Assembly (NCBI RefSeq): GCF_900110695.1
Contig: NZ_FOEH01000006.1
Location: 1-64,000, forward strand
Origin: Virgibacillus subterraneus
GTDB lineage: Bacteria; Bacillota; Bacilli; Bacillales; Amphibacillaceae
Reading direction: 5' to 3'
Length of the DNA stretch: 64,000 nt
The translations under genes were made by a program, and so were the position numbers. The notes under the pieces are model-generated. The model was not told the origin of the DNA. It did not search any database and was given only the letters and a program-made list of their open reading frames with translations. Positions 20,068 through 28,403 of this stretch are shown here, piece after piece; position 1 is the stretch's first letter; every line of letters starts with the position of its first letter.

Positions 20068-20481
20068 GTGAAAAAAATTACTATTGAATTAAATGATGAA
20101 ACATATGAACAAATAAGAGAAATAACAGAACTGGAAAATTTAATAAATCGCCACAGAGACAAAAATAGAAGTGACAATTATAAAACTGAGGAGTTTGTTG
20201 TGGGTTGTATAGTGGATAAAGTAGAACAAATAAAACATTTTAATAAGGTTAACCCATTGATTAAAAACAATGCACAGGCAAAAGTGAAGAACAGATTTAA
20301 AGAAATAGCTAAAAATAAAAATATCTATATTAAAGATGTGGCTGACCAACTGGAGATGCAACCGCCAAATATAAGCAAAATATTTAACAACGTGTCTCAG
20401 CCACGATTAGAGTTGTTTATCAAAATTTGGATTGTGTTAGGATCCCCGCCGTTAAGCCAGTGTATTTACTTGGAAGAATAA
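20068..20481 (+). CDS. Hypothetical protein with C-terminal helix-turn-helix
   Basis: The start is GTG with GAGGTG about 10 nt upstream. Residues 1-15 (MKKITIELNDETYEQ) look like a ribbon-helix-helix strand and helix. The C-terminal half (about 75-130) reads as a Cro/CI-type fold: FKEIAKNKNIYIKDVADQL, then MQPPNISKIFNN, then LELFIKIWIVLG. The combination suggests a DNA-binding regulator of 137 residues, possibly from a mobile element or plasmid. AT content is higher than in flanking core genes. Its target is unknown; divergent DNA and a nearby toxin gene are candidates. Confidence 0.6.
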   Translation: MKKITIELNDETYEQIREITELENLINRHRDKNRSDNYKTEEFVVGCIVDKVEQIKHFNKVNPLIKNNAQAKVKNRFKEIAKNKNIYIKDVADQLEMQPPNISKIFNNVSQPRLELFIKIWIVLGSPPLSQCIYLEE

Positions 20482-20843
20482 GGAGTTTTGTCGCTTAGGC
20501 TTTTTTTTTGCGCTTTTAAAAATAATAAATGTAATAAGACGAGCAGGTCTGCCCATATCATTATATATATTAAAATTATAAAGTAAGTATCAAAAACATT
20601 ATGGGAGGGTAATAATTCTTAACAGACCTTGAATTGCAAAATAAACAACTATTTATAAATGGCAAGATAGAGGAAAGGGTATTTAAGTCGCAAATGGATT
20701 ACCCGAAAAAGAATTAATTTTAGAGTGAATATATCGAGTAAAATGATAAATTAATAATAAGATAACCAACAAATCTACACAATAAAGCTTTCACAAATGG
20801 CGATTCACTACCCTGACTTAAAAGTGAGAGGGGATGGTGGCAG
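20482..20843. other. Gap between HTH gene and toxin gene
   Basis: A frame at 20616-20717 reads LTDLELQNKQLFINGKIEE and onward to a stop. GGGAGG lies just before it, but it lacks a standard start codon, so it is probably a dead small gene. The end (about 20805-20840) can fold as an imperfect hairpin (CACTACCCTGACTT with AAGTGAGAGGGGATGGTG) that would hide the toxin ribosome site. Confidence 0.4.
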
Positions 20844-20924
20844 GTGACAGTGTTCGAAACGCTTGTACTAATGATCACTTTTGGGTCATTAATTGTGGCG
20901 GTTCTGTCAGACCAAAAAAAATAA
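20844..20924 (+). CDS. Putative holin-like toxin (type I toxin family)
   Basis: This 26-codon gene starts with GTG and reads VTVFETLVLMITFGSLIVAV followed by LSDQKK. This is the pattern of the Bacillales holin-like toxins related to TxpA and BsrG: a TVFETL or TVYESL start, one membrane helix and a short charged tail. The protein would insert in the cytoplasmic membrane. GAGAGGGG lies about 10 nt upstream and may be masked by RNA structure. In this family an antisense RNA overlapping the 3' end acts as antitoxin. Such an RNA is expected here, but I could not place its promoter. Confidence 0.75.
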   Translation: MTVFETLVLMITFGSLIVAVLSDQKK

Positions 20925-20963
20925 CCACCCATAAGCCTAGCAGGATAGAGGGTAGTTATTTTT
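20913..20963. terminator. Bidirectional terminator of the toxin gene
   Basis: AAAAATAACCACCC pairs with GGGTAGTTATTTTT around a loop of about 20 nt. The A-run and T-run on either side allow termination in both directions, which would suit a convergent toxin/antitoxin RNA pair. Confidence 0.8.
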
Positions 20964-21283
20964 GCTTGGCTAAACATAAAGTGTTTTACGGCGAGAAAAA
21001 GCTAATATAAATCGAACAATCTTATAACAGGCACCAAAACTTCCCTCCTGAACATTATGAAAGTAATCCTAATCAAGCTATCTATACAAAGAAACTTTTA
21101 TCCGTTCATTAACTTGCCTAAGGGGATGAAAGTTCTGTGGCCAAATTTGTAATAGGCTAACGATATACCTTTCAAATGCTATTTAATCTTATATCTGGAA
21201 TATCATGCAAGACTTCCATAGAAAGGACTCTGATACGACCTTCTGTGGCAGCCTTTAAATCATCGGTTATTGAAATAAAGAAC
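20964..21283. other. Gap between toxin and aldehyde dehydrogenase
   Basis: No gene, repeat or clear hairpin is visible. An antitoxin RNA promoter on the minus strand would be expected in the first part, but no convincing -35/-10 pair was found. Confidence 0.4.
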
Positions 21284-22756
21284 TTATTTAAACCAATATA
21301 TCGGCTCGGGCTTAGTGTTTAGGAAGATGTGTTTTACTTCTGTATATTCTTCAAGGCCAGGTTTACCTAATTCCCGACCAATCCCTGATTGTTTGTAGCC
21401 GCCCCAGGGTGCTTGGGCGAAATATGGGTGAAAATCGTTAATCCATACCGTTCCCATGCGGAGTTCGGCAGCTACATGATTAGCTTTAAGCATATTTTCT
21501 GTCCAGACTGCACCTGCTAAGCCATAAATGGAATCGTTAGCTAATTGGATTGCTTCATCTTTGGTTGTAAAACGCTCAACTGTTAGTACAGGTCCAAATA
21601 CTTCTTCTTGGACGATTTCCATATCTGTTGTGCAATCTGTGAAAATTGTTGGCCTATAAAAGAAGCCGTTCTGTAACTCAGGGGAATCAGGGCGCTCTCC
21701 GCCTGCGAGTAAAGTTGCCCCTTCTTGTTTCCCAATTGCTACAAAGCTTTCCACTTTTTCACGATGTTCGGCTGAAATCATTGGCCCGGATTGTGTCGTC
21801 TCATCAAACCCATTGCCAAGCTTAATTTTTTTAACACGCTCAGCTAATTGAGATACAAAGGAATCGTGGATTTTATCCTCTACGATTAACCTGGAACCAG
21901 CGGAACACACTTGACCGGCATGGAAGTAAGCTGCGTTAAGTGCCTGATCCAATGCAGTTTCCAAATCAGCATCGGCACAAACGATATTTGGATTTTTACC
22001 ACCAAGCTCCAAAGCAATGTTTTTCATGGAATCGGCTGCAGCTTTCATTATTTTCTTTCCTGTGTGAATACCTCCAGTAAAGGATACGAGGTCGACCATC
22101 TTGTTATCAACTAACTCTTGGCCGACCGTATCTCCAGCACCTAGTACTAAATTAAAGACACCGTTTGGTATTCCAACCTCTTCGATTAACTCAGTAACTT
22201 TTATGGTAGTAAGTGGTGTGATTTCACTCGGTTTCAATACCACCGTATTACCAGCTGCAAGTGCAGGTGCTATCTTCCATGAAGCCTGGAGTAACGGATA
22301 ATTCCATGGGGTGATTTGTGCACATACACCTATTGGTTCACGTACGACCTTACTCGAGGAATTAGGGATAGGTGATTCAATAACTTCTCCACCATCTTTG
22401 TCAGCTAGTCCAGCATAATAACGAAAAACTCCAGCAATATCATCCATATCTGCACGACTTTCTGCTATTGTTTTCCCTGTATCAAGTGTCTCTAGCTCAG
22501 CTAGTTCTTCTTTGTCGCGTTCAATAAAATCAGCCACCTTAAATATAAGCTTTCCGCGCTCTGTGGCAGAAGTATTTCGCCAATCCCCGTTATCAAAAGC
22601 AATTCTAGCAGCGTTGACAGCCTCTTGTGCAGTTGCTTTATCACCTTCAGCAGCAGTGGCGACGACTTCCTGGTTAAAGGGATTAATAATATCACGGGTT
22701 TGGTCATTGTGTGGCTGGATCCAATCCCCATTTATAAACATCTTTTTACTATACAT
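21284..22756 (-). CDS. NAD-dependent betaine-aldehyde-type dehydrogenase (GbsA-like)
   Basis: This enzyme oxidises an aldehyde to its acid with NAD. Among close relatives is GbsA, which makes the osmoprotectant glycine betaine. The catalytic residues are E250 in LELGGK and C284 in AGQVCSAGSR. The coenzyme loop is FTGGIHTGK, near the FTGGIETGK of GbsA. The 490-residue length is normal. AGGAGG lies 7 nt before the ATG. It follows a ferredoxin reductase, a Rieske protein and an amidohydrolase, with no choline dehydrogenase or transporter. It therefore more likely serves that catabolic pathway than osmoprotection. Confidence 0.85.
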   Translation of the reverse strand: MYSKKMFINGDWIQPHNDQTRDIINPFNQEVVATAAEGDKATAQEAVNAARIAFDNGDWRNTSATERGKLIFKVADFIERDKEELAELETLDTGKTIAESRADMDDIAGVFRYYAGLADKDGGEVIESPIPNSSSKVVREPIGVCAQITPWNYPLLQASWKIAPALAAGNTVVLKPSEITPLTTIKVTELIEEVGIPNGVFNLVLGAGDTVGQELVDNKMVDLVSFTGGIHTGKKIMKAAADSMKNIALELGGKNPNIVCADADLETALDQALNAAYFHAGQVCSAGSRLIVEDKIHDSFVSQLAERVKKIKLGNGFDETTQSGPMISAEHREKVESFVAIGKQEGATLLAGGERPDSPELQNGFFYRPTIFTDCTTDMEIVQEEVFGPVLTVERFTTKDEAIQLANDSIYGLAGAVWTENMLKANHVAAELRMGTVWINDFHPYFAQAPWGGYKQSGIGRELGKPGLEEYTEVKHIFLNTKPEPIYWFK

Positions 22757-22794
22757 TCAGAATCCTCCTGTCATTGTAAATTATCGGTTTGCTG

Positions 22795-23788
22795 TCAAAA
22801 CAGGCTAGTACTATGCTTGGGTTGAACGCGTGATTTGGGATCAATATATGACTTTGCGTGATTAATAGCTATCGGCCCTTCACCGAATCCTAGGGCAATC
22901 AGGTTTACTTTGCCTTCGTGGCTAGTAATGTCACCGGCAGCATAAATACCATCAATATTCGTCTCCATTTTTGGATTGACAATGATAGATTTTTTCTCTA
23001 ATTCTATTCCCCAGTCCTGGATAGGTCCTAGATTTGACTTGAATCCATGACTAACTATTAGCGAATCAATGTCCAAACTAATTTCCTCTGAACTATTTTT
23101 ATTCCCAATTGTTACTTGTTTCAGTTCTCCATTTTCCCCTGATAAAGAATTAATAACATAAGGAGTAAATAAGGTAATATCGGATGTTTGTAATTGTTTT
23201 ACACTTTGTTCATGGGCACGAAACTTGTCACGACGGTGTACTAATGTAACATCGCAAGCAGCAGACTGTAACGTTAATGCCCAGTCAACAGCTGAATCTC
23301 CTCCACCTGAAATCAGAACTCTCTTATTCCGAAATGTTTCGATATCACTAACACTGTAGTGCAGATGTGAACCTTCATATTCTATAGCATTTTCAATAGG
23401 CAGACGATGTGGGTGGAAGGCACCAACTCCGCCTGTTGATTATTACTGTTTTTGAAAAGTATACACCTTTTGTTGTTGTTATTTGGAATAATTTATCGTC
23501 TAATTTTTCTACATGTGTTACAGCTGTATCTAAGGATATATCAGGATCAAATGCTAATGCTTGTTCCTCAAGCTGTTTAACTAGCGTCTTGGCTTTTACA
23601 TTTGGAAAGCCAGCAACGTCATAGATGTACTTTTCGGGATACAATGCAGTTAGCTGTCCACCCAGATCTGGCAGACTTTCAATTAAGTGAATATCCATTC
23701 CGCGCATACCTCCATAGAAAGTCGCAAATAATCCAGCGGGACCTCCTCCGATAATAGTCACGTCATGGATGTGTTGTTCTTGATGCAC
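22795..23788 (-). pseudogene. Ferredoxin/thioredoxin-reductase-like flavoprotein, frameshifted
   Basis: Two frames together encode a whole FAD/NAD(P)-dependent reductase of about 330 residues. The first frame has the FAD loop [17 protein letters not shown] and [15 protein letters not shown]. The second has the NADPH loop VLISGGGDSAVDW, VHRRDKF and AAGDITSHEGK. They join near 23435, where one extra A (ATCAACA in coding sense) breaks the expected [15 protein letters not shown]. All else is intact, so it is either a recent mutation or a sequencing error. The start is probably GTG 23788, about 9 nt after GGAG. The partner would be the Rieske protein encoded next to it. Confidence 0.88.
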
Positions 23789-23802
23789 AAAAACCACTCC
23801 AA

Positions 23803-24159
23803 TTATTTATATACGATTACATAATCATTTTCTATTTTGACCGGAAAGCTTGGCAGTTTACGTTCTGGATTAGCTAGCATGCGGCCATCATCTTTTACGT
23901 CAAACTCACGTCCATGCCAAGGACAACGAAGAATTTCCCCATCCTGGCAAAATGTATATTCACCTGGGTTATCAGACTGGGGAGCACCACAAAGTTTACC
24001 TTTGGCTAAAGGGCCACCTTGATGAATACACTTATTTGTAAATGCGTAAAATTCTCCATCTAGAGTCTTACAAACTACTATAGAAATTCGTCCTATTACA
24101 GACTCTCTAAGTTCCCCCGGTTGCATATCATCGATGTGACAGACAGTTTGTTCCTTCAT
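23803..24159 (-). CDS. Rieske [2Fe-2S] ferredoxin-like protein
   Basis: This small soluble electron carrier has a Rieske cluster. Ligands are C44-x-H46 (CIHQGGPL) and C79-x2-H82 (CPWHGREF). Its 118 residues match Rieske ferredoxins of oxygenase systems, not an oxygenase large subunit. GGAGG lies 9 nt before the ATG. It lies between the amidohydrolase and the reductase. Together the reductase and ferredoxin form an electron chain, but no terminal oxygenase is found in the window. Confidence 0.9.
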   Translation of the reverse strand: MKEQTVCHIDDMQPGELRESVIGRISIVVCKTLDGEFYAFTNKCIHQGGPLAKGKLCGAPQSDNPGEYTFCQDGEILRCPWHGREFDVKDDGRMLANPERKLPSFPVKIENDYVIVYK

Positions 24160-24173
24160 ATGTTATCCCTCCT

Positions 24174-25241
24174 TTATTTTAATTTTGGATAAAATGCTCT
24201 GGCGTTTTCGGAAAATAGCTTTTTCTTTAAATCAGGGTCAAAATTCGGTATGGCTCGATGTGGCGAATCAAAATCCCAATGCGGATAATCCGTTGCAAAG
24301 CAGATCATTTCTTCTGAACCCATCTGATCAAGTACGGATAAGAAATCCTTCTTATTTAATTCTTCTGATGGCTGGGTGCAAAACCGGACATGTTCTTTCA
24401 TAATGTCGCTGGGCTTTCTTTTAATCCACGGTACTTCGTGACGAAGGTCAGTATACTGCTGATCAAGCTTCCACATTAAGTGAGGAACAAAAGTAAAGCC
24501 GCCTTCAATCATCATAAGTTTAAGGTTTGGGAACTTCTCGAAAACACCATTGAAAATCATATTTGTGACCATCATCATGTGTGTTGTTGGCAGAAGACTG
24601 TGCCATTCTATAAAGTATCTTGGCCATTTACCATAATAAATAGGTGGCTCATTGTGATGCATGCCGATCATCAAATTGTGTTTTTCGGCAGCTTCATATA
24701 TGGGGTGGAAATAAGGATCGCCCCACATCTTATCATCAATAGGCAGCAATATTTGAACCATTTTCGGATGTGAACCAACGCGTTCTATTTCACGAACGGC
24801 TCCACTTGGGTCTTCGGCGTTAATGTGTACAGAACCGTACAAACGCTCATCTTTTTCTAACCAATTCTCTATTTGCCAGTCATTATAGGCAGAAGCTAGT
24901 GCTGTCGCCATCTCATACCATCCGTGCATAGATGATGGTGAAGGATCCAAGGCACCGGTGAGAATACCGTACTCATGACCAATGTCATCAAGCAGTTGTT
25001 CCTGCATGAAGGGTAGATCAGACCCTGCTATTCCGCCATCTGGTGTTTTTGCATCAGCACGATTCACACCCGCCACAGAGGGTTGTGTATACGGCAAATG
25101 TTTCTCCTGAATCCAATTTGCATCCTCTATATACCTTCTGTAAGGATTGTCTAAATACTTGAATAAATCTTTGTACAGGACACTTTCATGGATATCAACG
25201 TCAATAATTCTTTTTTTTGGCGATTGCTGGTTGTTATTCAT
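24174..25241 (-). CDS. Amidohydrolase-2 family metal-dependent hydrolase
   Basis: This TIM-barrel protein is related to aminocarboxymuconate-semialdehyde decarboxylase and other amidohydrolase-2 enzymes, which decarboxylate or hydrolyse aromatic and ring-derived acids. Metal-site candidates are the N-terminal DVDIHE, central GMHHNEPP and C-terminal ATDYPHWDFD. The first motif has one histidine instead of the usual H-x-H, as in many family members. ATG 25241 follows GGGAGG and gives 355 residues. It is the first gene of the minus-strand cluster, with a palindromic region about 90 bp upstream. The substrate is unknown. Confidence 0.82.
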   Translation of the reverse strand: MNNNQQSPKKRIIDVDIHESVLYKDLFKYLDNPYRRYIEDANWIQEKHLPYTQPSVAGVNRADAKTPDGGIAGSDLPFMQEQLLDDIGHEYGILTGALDPSPSSMHGWYEMATALASAYNDWQIENWLEKDERLYGSVHINAEDPSGAVREIERVGSHPKMVQILLPIDDKMWGDPYFHPIYEAAEKHNLMIGMHHNEPPIYYGKWPRYFIEWHSLLPTTHMMMVTNMIFNGVFEKFPNLKLMMIEGGFTFVPHLMWKLDQQYTDLRHEVPWIKRKPSDIMKEHVRFCTQPSEELNKKDFLSVLDQMGSEEMICFATDYPHWDFDSPHRAIPNFDPDLKKKLFSENARAFYPKLK

Positions 25242-25326
25242 TCTAAATCCTCCCAATTGTTTCCTAGTACTAGTACACTAACAGTCATCTTTCTATTGCC
25301 CAAACGGCGTAAAGAACCGTGAGTAA

Positions 25327-25360
25327 CACTGAGTGGACTCAGTGACGTTCAGTAAACGTC
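25327..25360. promoter_or_regulatory. Tandem palindromes upstream of the catabolic cluster
   Basis: CACTGAGTGGACTCAGTG (25327-25344) is a perfect 18-bp palindrome. It abuts GACGTT, five bases, AACGTC (25344-25360). Both lie upstream of the amidohydrolase start on the minus strand and could be regulator binding sites. No regulator gene is adjacent. CTAGTACTAG at 25264-25273 is another palindrome nearer the start. Confidence 0.55.
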
Positions 25361-25601
25361 AGTAAACCTTAGAAATACATTTACGGTTTTCCTAATATTT
25401 CGTGATCTGGGCATCAGAGGGTTTTGTTACTGAATAAGTGCAACTTAGCCATTCACCATTAAGGCTTGTACAAAGTATAAGGGGTTCCAAGAAAGCAAAA
25501 TACACTTTCATAAGAATCTATTTAACAAGTGCCGAGTTTTCTGAATAAATGAAAATATTCCCTTTATTTTCCTGTTACAATCAAATAACAATTAATTAAT
25601 C
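25361..25601. other. Divergent intergenic region with repeat pieces
   Basis: Around 25430-25560 are fragments of the two-hairpin repeat (ACTGAATAAGTGCAACTTAG, then ATTAAGGCTT) and of a second repeat (GTATAAGGGGTTCC, then CTTTCATAAGAATC) also seen near 1200 and, inverted, near 12310. No gene is seen. Confidence 0.5.
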
Positions 25602-25631
25602 TGGACAAAATATCAGTGAAAATAATATACA
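25602..25631 (+). promoter_or_regulatory. Possible promoter of the carboxypeptidase gene
   Basis: TGGACA (25602-25607) and TATACA (25626-25631) with an 18-bp spacer, about 37 bp before the start codon. The match is moderate. Confidence 0.4.
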
Positions 25632-25667
25632 ATAAAAATATATATCAACTAAGAAGCAGGTGTAATT

Positions 25668-26834
25668 GTGAATAGAATCATCTTATTCGTAGTGGTCATC
25701 GTAATCTTAAGCTCACCATCCCTGGCATATGCACATGCTGGATCTGGTGAGGAGCGGCCATCTGTGGTTAGCGAAGCTGCAATTGTAATGGATTCAGAAA
25801 CCGGTACTGTACTTTATGAAAAAAGTTCCAAATCATCCATGTATCCAGCAAGTCTTACCAAAATCGCAACCGCAATCTATGCAATAGAGATAGGTGACTT
25901 GGATGATGTTGTAACTGTAAGTGAGAACGCTAGCGATGAAGAAGGTACAAGCGTTTTTTTGAATGAAGGGGAACAAGTTAAACTCAAAAAGCTTGTTCAG
26001 GGATTATTAATTAATTCTGGCAATGATGCCGGTGTGGCTATTGCGGAACACTTAAGCGGGAGTGTTGAACAATTTTCAACGGACTTAAATGCATATTTAA
26101 AAAATGAAATTGGTGTACAATATACACATTTTGAAAATCCTCATGGTCTTTATGATCCAAATCACGTTACTACAGCTGAAGATTTAGCCAAAATTACGAA
26201 ATATGCTATGAAAAACCAAACGTTTCGGGATATTTTTGGTACAGTAGAATTGAAATGGAATGGTGAATCTTGGGATACAACCCTCTTGAAACATCATAAA
26301 TTAGTTAGGCAAGTTATTCCGTATAAAGGCGCTACAGGTGGTAAAACAGGATATGTAAGTAAGTCCGGTTTCACCCTCGCAACTACAGCAGAGAGAAATG
26401 ATTTGAACCTCATAGTAATTACTTTGAATAGTAATTTGTCGTCCGCTTCATACAATGATACTAAAAATCTGCTAAACTATGGATTTGAAAACTTTGAGCG
26501 ATCCAGCGTTGCCAAAGGGACTACATTTAAAGCTGGTGAACAAACATATAAAACATCTGAAGAATTGAGATTTACCCATATGCAGGGTGAACAGGTGAAT
26601 AGAGAAGTGAATGAGGATGGGACTTTGGATATTGTAAGGGAAGATGGCACTATCATTAATTCGTACCATCTTGATAAGTTATCTGATCGAGTAAAAATTA
26701 ATGAGTCTAGTACTGTGAATAAGGATATTAAGACAAATTCAATGTTTGGTGATTATTTCCCCATGTTAGTAATAACTGCGATCATAATTGTTTTAAGTTT
26801 ATTAGTCCTGTTCTATAGTCGGAAAAGAATATAA
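25668..26834 (+). CDS. D-alanyl-D-alanine carboxypeptidase (low-molecular-weight PBP)
   Basis: This enzyme trims the terminal D-Ala from peptidoglycan stem peptides outside the membrane. A signal peptide covers about residues 1-24. The active-site motifs are all present: SLTK (S62), SGN (117-119) and KTG (226-228). A C-terminal membrane helix (MLVITAIIIVLSLLVLFY) then RKRI anchors the protein, where DacA-type enzymes usually have an amphipathic helix. The 388-residue length fits. GTG start; GAAGCAGG lies upstream. Which Dac paralogue it is cannot be decided. Confidence 0.92.
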   Translation: MNRIILFVVVIVILSSPSLAYAHAGSGEERPSVVSEAAIVMDSETGTVLYEKSSKSSMYPASLTKIATAIYAIEIGDLDDVVTVSENASDEEGTSVFLNEGEQVKLKKLVQGLLINSGNDAGVAIAEHLSGSVEQFSTDLNAYLKNEIGVQYTHFENPHGLYDPNHVTTAEDLAKITKYAMKNQTFRDIFGTVELKWNGESWDTTLLKHHKLVRQVIPYKGATGGKTGYVSKSGFTLATTAERNDLNLIVITLNSNLSSASYNDTKNLLNYGFENFERSSVAKGTTFKAGEQTYKTSEELRFTHMQGEQVNREVNEDGTLDIVREDGTIINSYHLDKLSDRVKINESSTVNKDIKTNSMFGDYFPMLVITAIIIVLSLLVLFYSRKRI

Positions 26835-26848
26835 ATGAAATAAAACAA

Positions 26849-26891
26849 AAAGGATTCCCGCTTATGTATATGCATTTGCATGGAATCCTTT
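26849..26891. terminator. Bidirectional terminator
   Basis: AAAGGATTCC (26849-26858) and GGAATCCTTT (26882-26891) form a perfect 10-bp stem between convergent genes. An A-run precedes and T-rich DNA follows. Confidence 0.8.
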
Positions 26892-27381
26892 ATGTATTAT
26901 GACCTTTTTCAAGTCGCTTCAACAACACCCATCGTATAGCCCCACCTATAAGCAGACCAAAATTTAAAAAGATTATTGGTAGCCATACTGGCCCAATTAA
27001 ATGTCCAAAAATAGTAAACGTTTGCGAATAGATTAAACCAACTGTTACAAAGTAAGCTGAAAACACGAATGGCATAAATGCATACGGCTTACTCTCTCCC
27101 TCTGCGTCATTATAAGCATCCCACATCGCGAAGAAATATAGACATGGATAAAACATCAACCATTGGTAATTGGTTTGTTCAATGGCTTCACTGATATTAC
27201 CATTAAAGCTAAGTAGGATTATTTGATTAAAATGCCCAAAAACATTAACAACAAATTCGAGTGTAATTAAGATAATTCCTTTAAGATACTTACCATTTAA
27301 TAACTGTCCAAATCCAGGTAGGGCAATACTCCATAGCAGCTTTTCTAATTTGTCTTTGTTTTTCCCGTATTGTTTTTCCAT
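26890..27381 (-). CDS. Hypothetical membrane protein
   Basis: This 163-residue protein has about four or five membrane segments. The opening LPGFGQLLNGKYLKGIILI resembles the start of TM2-like small membrane proteins of Bacillaceae. The tail is basic (WVLLKRLEKGH). Its function is unknown. It starts 6 bp after the stop of the DUF3231 gene, so the two are cotranscribed; its ribosome site is weak, suggesting coupling. Its stop codon overlaps the terminator shared with the carboxypeptidase gene. Confidence 0.7.
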   Translation of the reverse strand: MEKQYGKNKDKLEKLLWSIALPGFGQLLNGKYLKGIILITLEFVVNVFGHFNQIILLSFNGNISEAIEQTNYQWLMFYPCLYFFAMWDAYNDAEGESKPYAFMPFVFSAYFVTVGLIYSQTFTIFGHLIGPVWLPIIFLNFGLLIGGAIRWVLLKRLEKGHNT

Positions 27382-27387
27382 TGTTAT

Positions 27388-28395
27388 TTAGTCTGCCAGT
27401 TCTTTTCTGTCTGCTGCTATTGGCGGCTGTTCTAGCCATCCATTGTTAATCATGATGTTTGCCCCATCATCGGAATAGTGTGCTATTTCTGCTATTAAAC
27501 GGGTATAATGGACACCTAAATCGTGTCTAGGACTAGCTGACATGGCCATACCATATTGACCGATTCCAGATGCGGTAAGTAGAGTTACAAGCGACATCAT
27601 GAGTTTGTCTGAAAAAGGTGGAACTGTAGAATCAGTTACTTCGGATAATAGTATCAATGTTCCATTAGACAAGTATTCTTCATGCAGGATGGAAGTAAAA
27701 ATATTAACGTGTTTGCCAGAAATATCCCTGCCTCTTTCAAAGTAACGTCTTGCTTCTTTGGATTTAGCGACTTGACTAAATCCAGCAATAACTGCTTGTC
27801 CAAGAGCATTGCGCTTTGCGTGGAAAACAAGGTTAGCAATCTCAATGCCTAGAAGTGGTCTGCGGTCACCAAACCAACCAGTTAAAAATTTTTGTTTCTT
27901 CACAAAATCGATTTGCCTAGGCTTCGGAATTTTTGGAGAGCGTAAATAAATCCCTTTTTCCTTTGACATTTCTTTTATCTTAGAATGTAATTCTTGTGTT
28001 GTATTTAGACAATTTGAGTAATACTTAATCACATCTGTCCGCTCAGCAAGTCCTAATGCTGTCCCATATGCAGCAAGTAATAAGATTGTTAAATTGAGCA
28101 TGTACTCAAGATAAAGCTTATCTGCGAAAAGCCGTGGAGCTTGTAAATCTATATCCTTTTCCGTATATCCGTGTGGGATAGGGTAGTTCTCAGCGTTAAA
28201 GAAGTTCGTCAATTTACTTTTATTTTCTTCTGATACGGCTAGTACTTGCTCAAGGATAGATTGTATTTGATCATCGTCAACGTGTTGCAGAAAATATTTT
28301 AATCCACATATCGTCATTGTCTCATTTTGATAGGAAGTCCATAGGCTGGAGATTTCCGCAGAGGTTAAAGGGATATTTTTCTTAAGATTTTCCAT
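27388..28395 (-). CDS. DUF3231 family protein
   Basis: The 335-residue protein fits the DUF3231 family, which has two similar helical bundles and is frequent in spore-forming Bacillaceae, where relatives have been linked to spores. Features seen are TSAEISSLWTSYQNET at the start, the linker RSPKIPKPRQIDFV, the GWFGDRRPLLGIEIANL block and the C-terminal HYTRLIAEIAHYSDDGANIM. AAAGGAG lies before the ATG. Function is not established. A decayed second copy lies directly upstream. Confidence 0.85.
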   Translation of the reverse strand: MENLKKNIPLTSAEISSLWTSYQNETMTICGLKYFLQHVDDDQIQSILEQVLAVSEENKSKLTNFFNAENYPIPHGYTEKDIDLQAPRLFADKLYLEYMLNLTILLLAAYGTALGLAERTDVIKYYSNCLNTTQELHSKIKEMSKEKGIYLRSPKIPKPRQIDFVKKQKFLTGWFGDRRPLLGIEIANLVFHAKRNALGQAVIAGFSQVAKSKEARRYFERGRDISGKHVNIFTSILHEEYLSNGTLILLSEVTDSTVPPFSDKLMMSLVTLLTASGIGQYGMAMSASPRHDLGVHYTRLIAEIAHYSDDGANIMINNGWLEQPPIAADRKELAD

Positions 28396-28403
28396 ATGTT
28401 CAC

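Noticed and set aside
21284-22756. Glycine betaine synthesis operon (gbsAB)
   Set aside because: The dehydrogenase resembles GbsA, but no choline dehydrogenase, GbsR or betaine transporter is adjacent; its neighbours point to another pathway.
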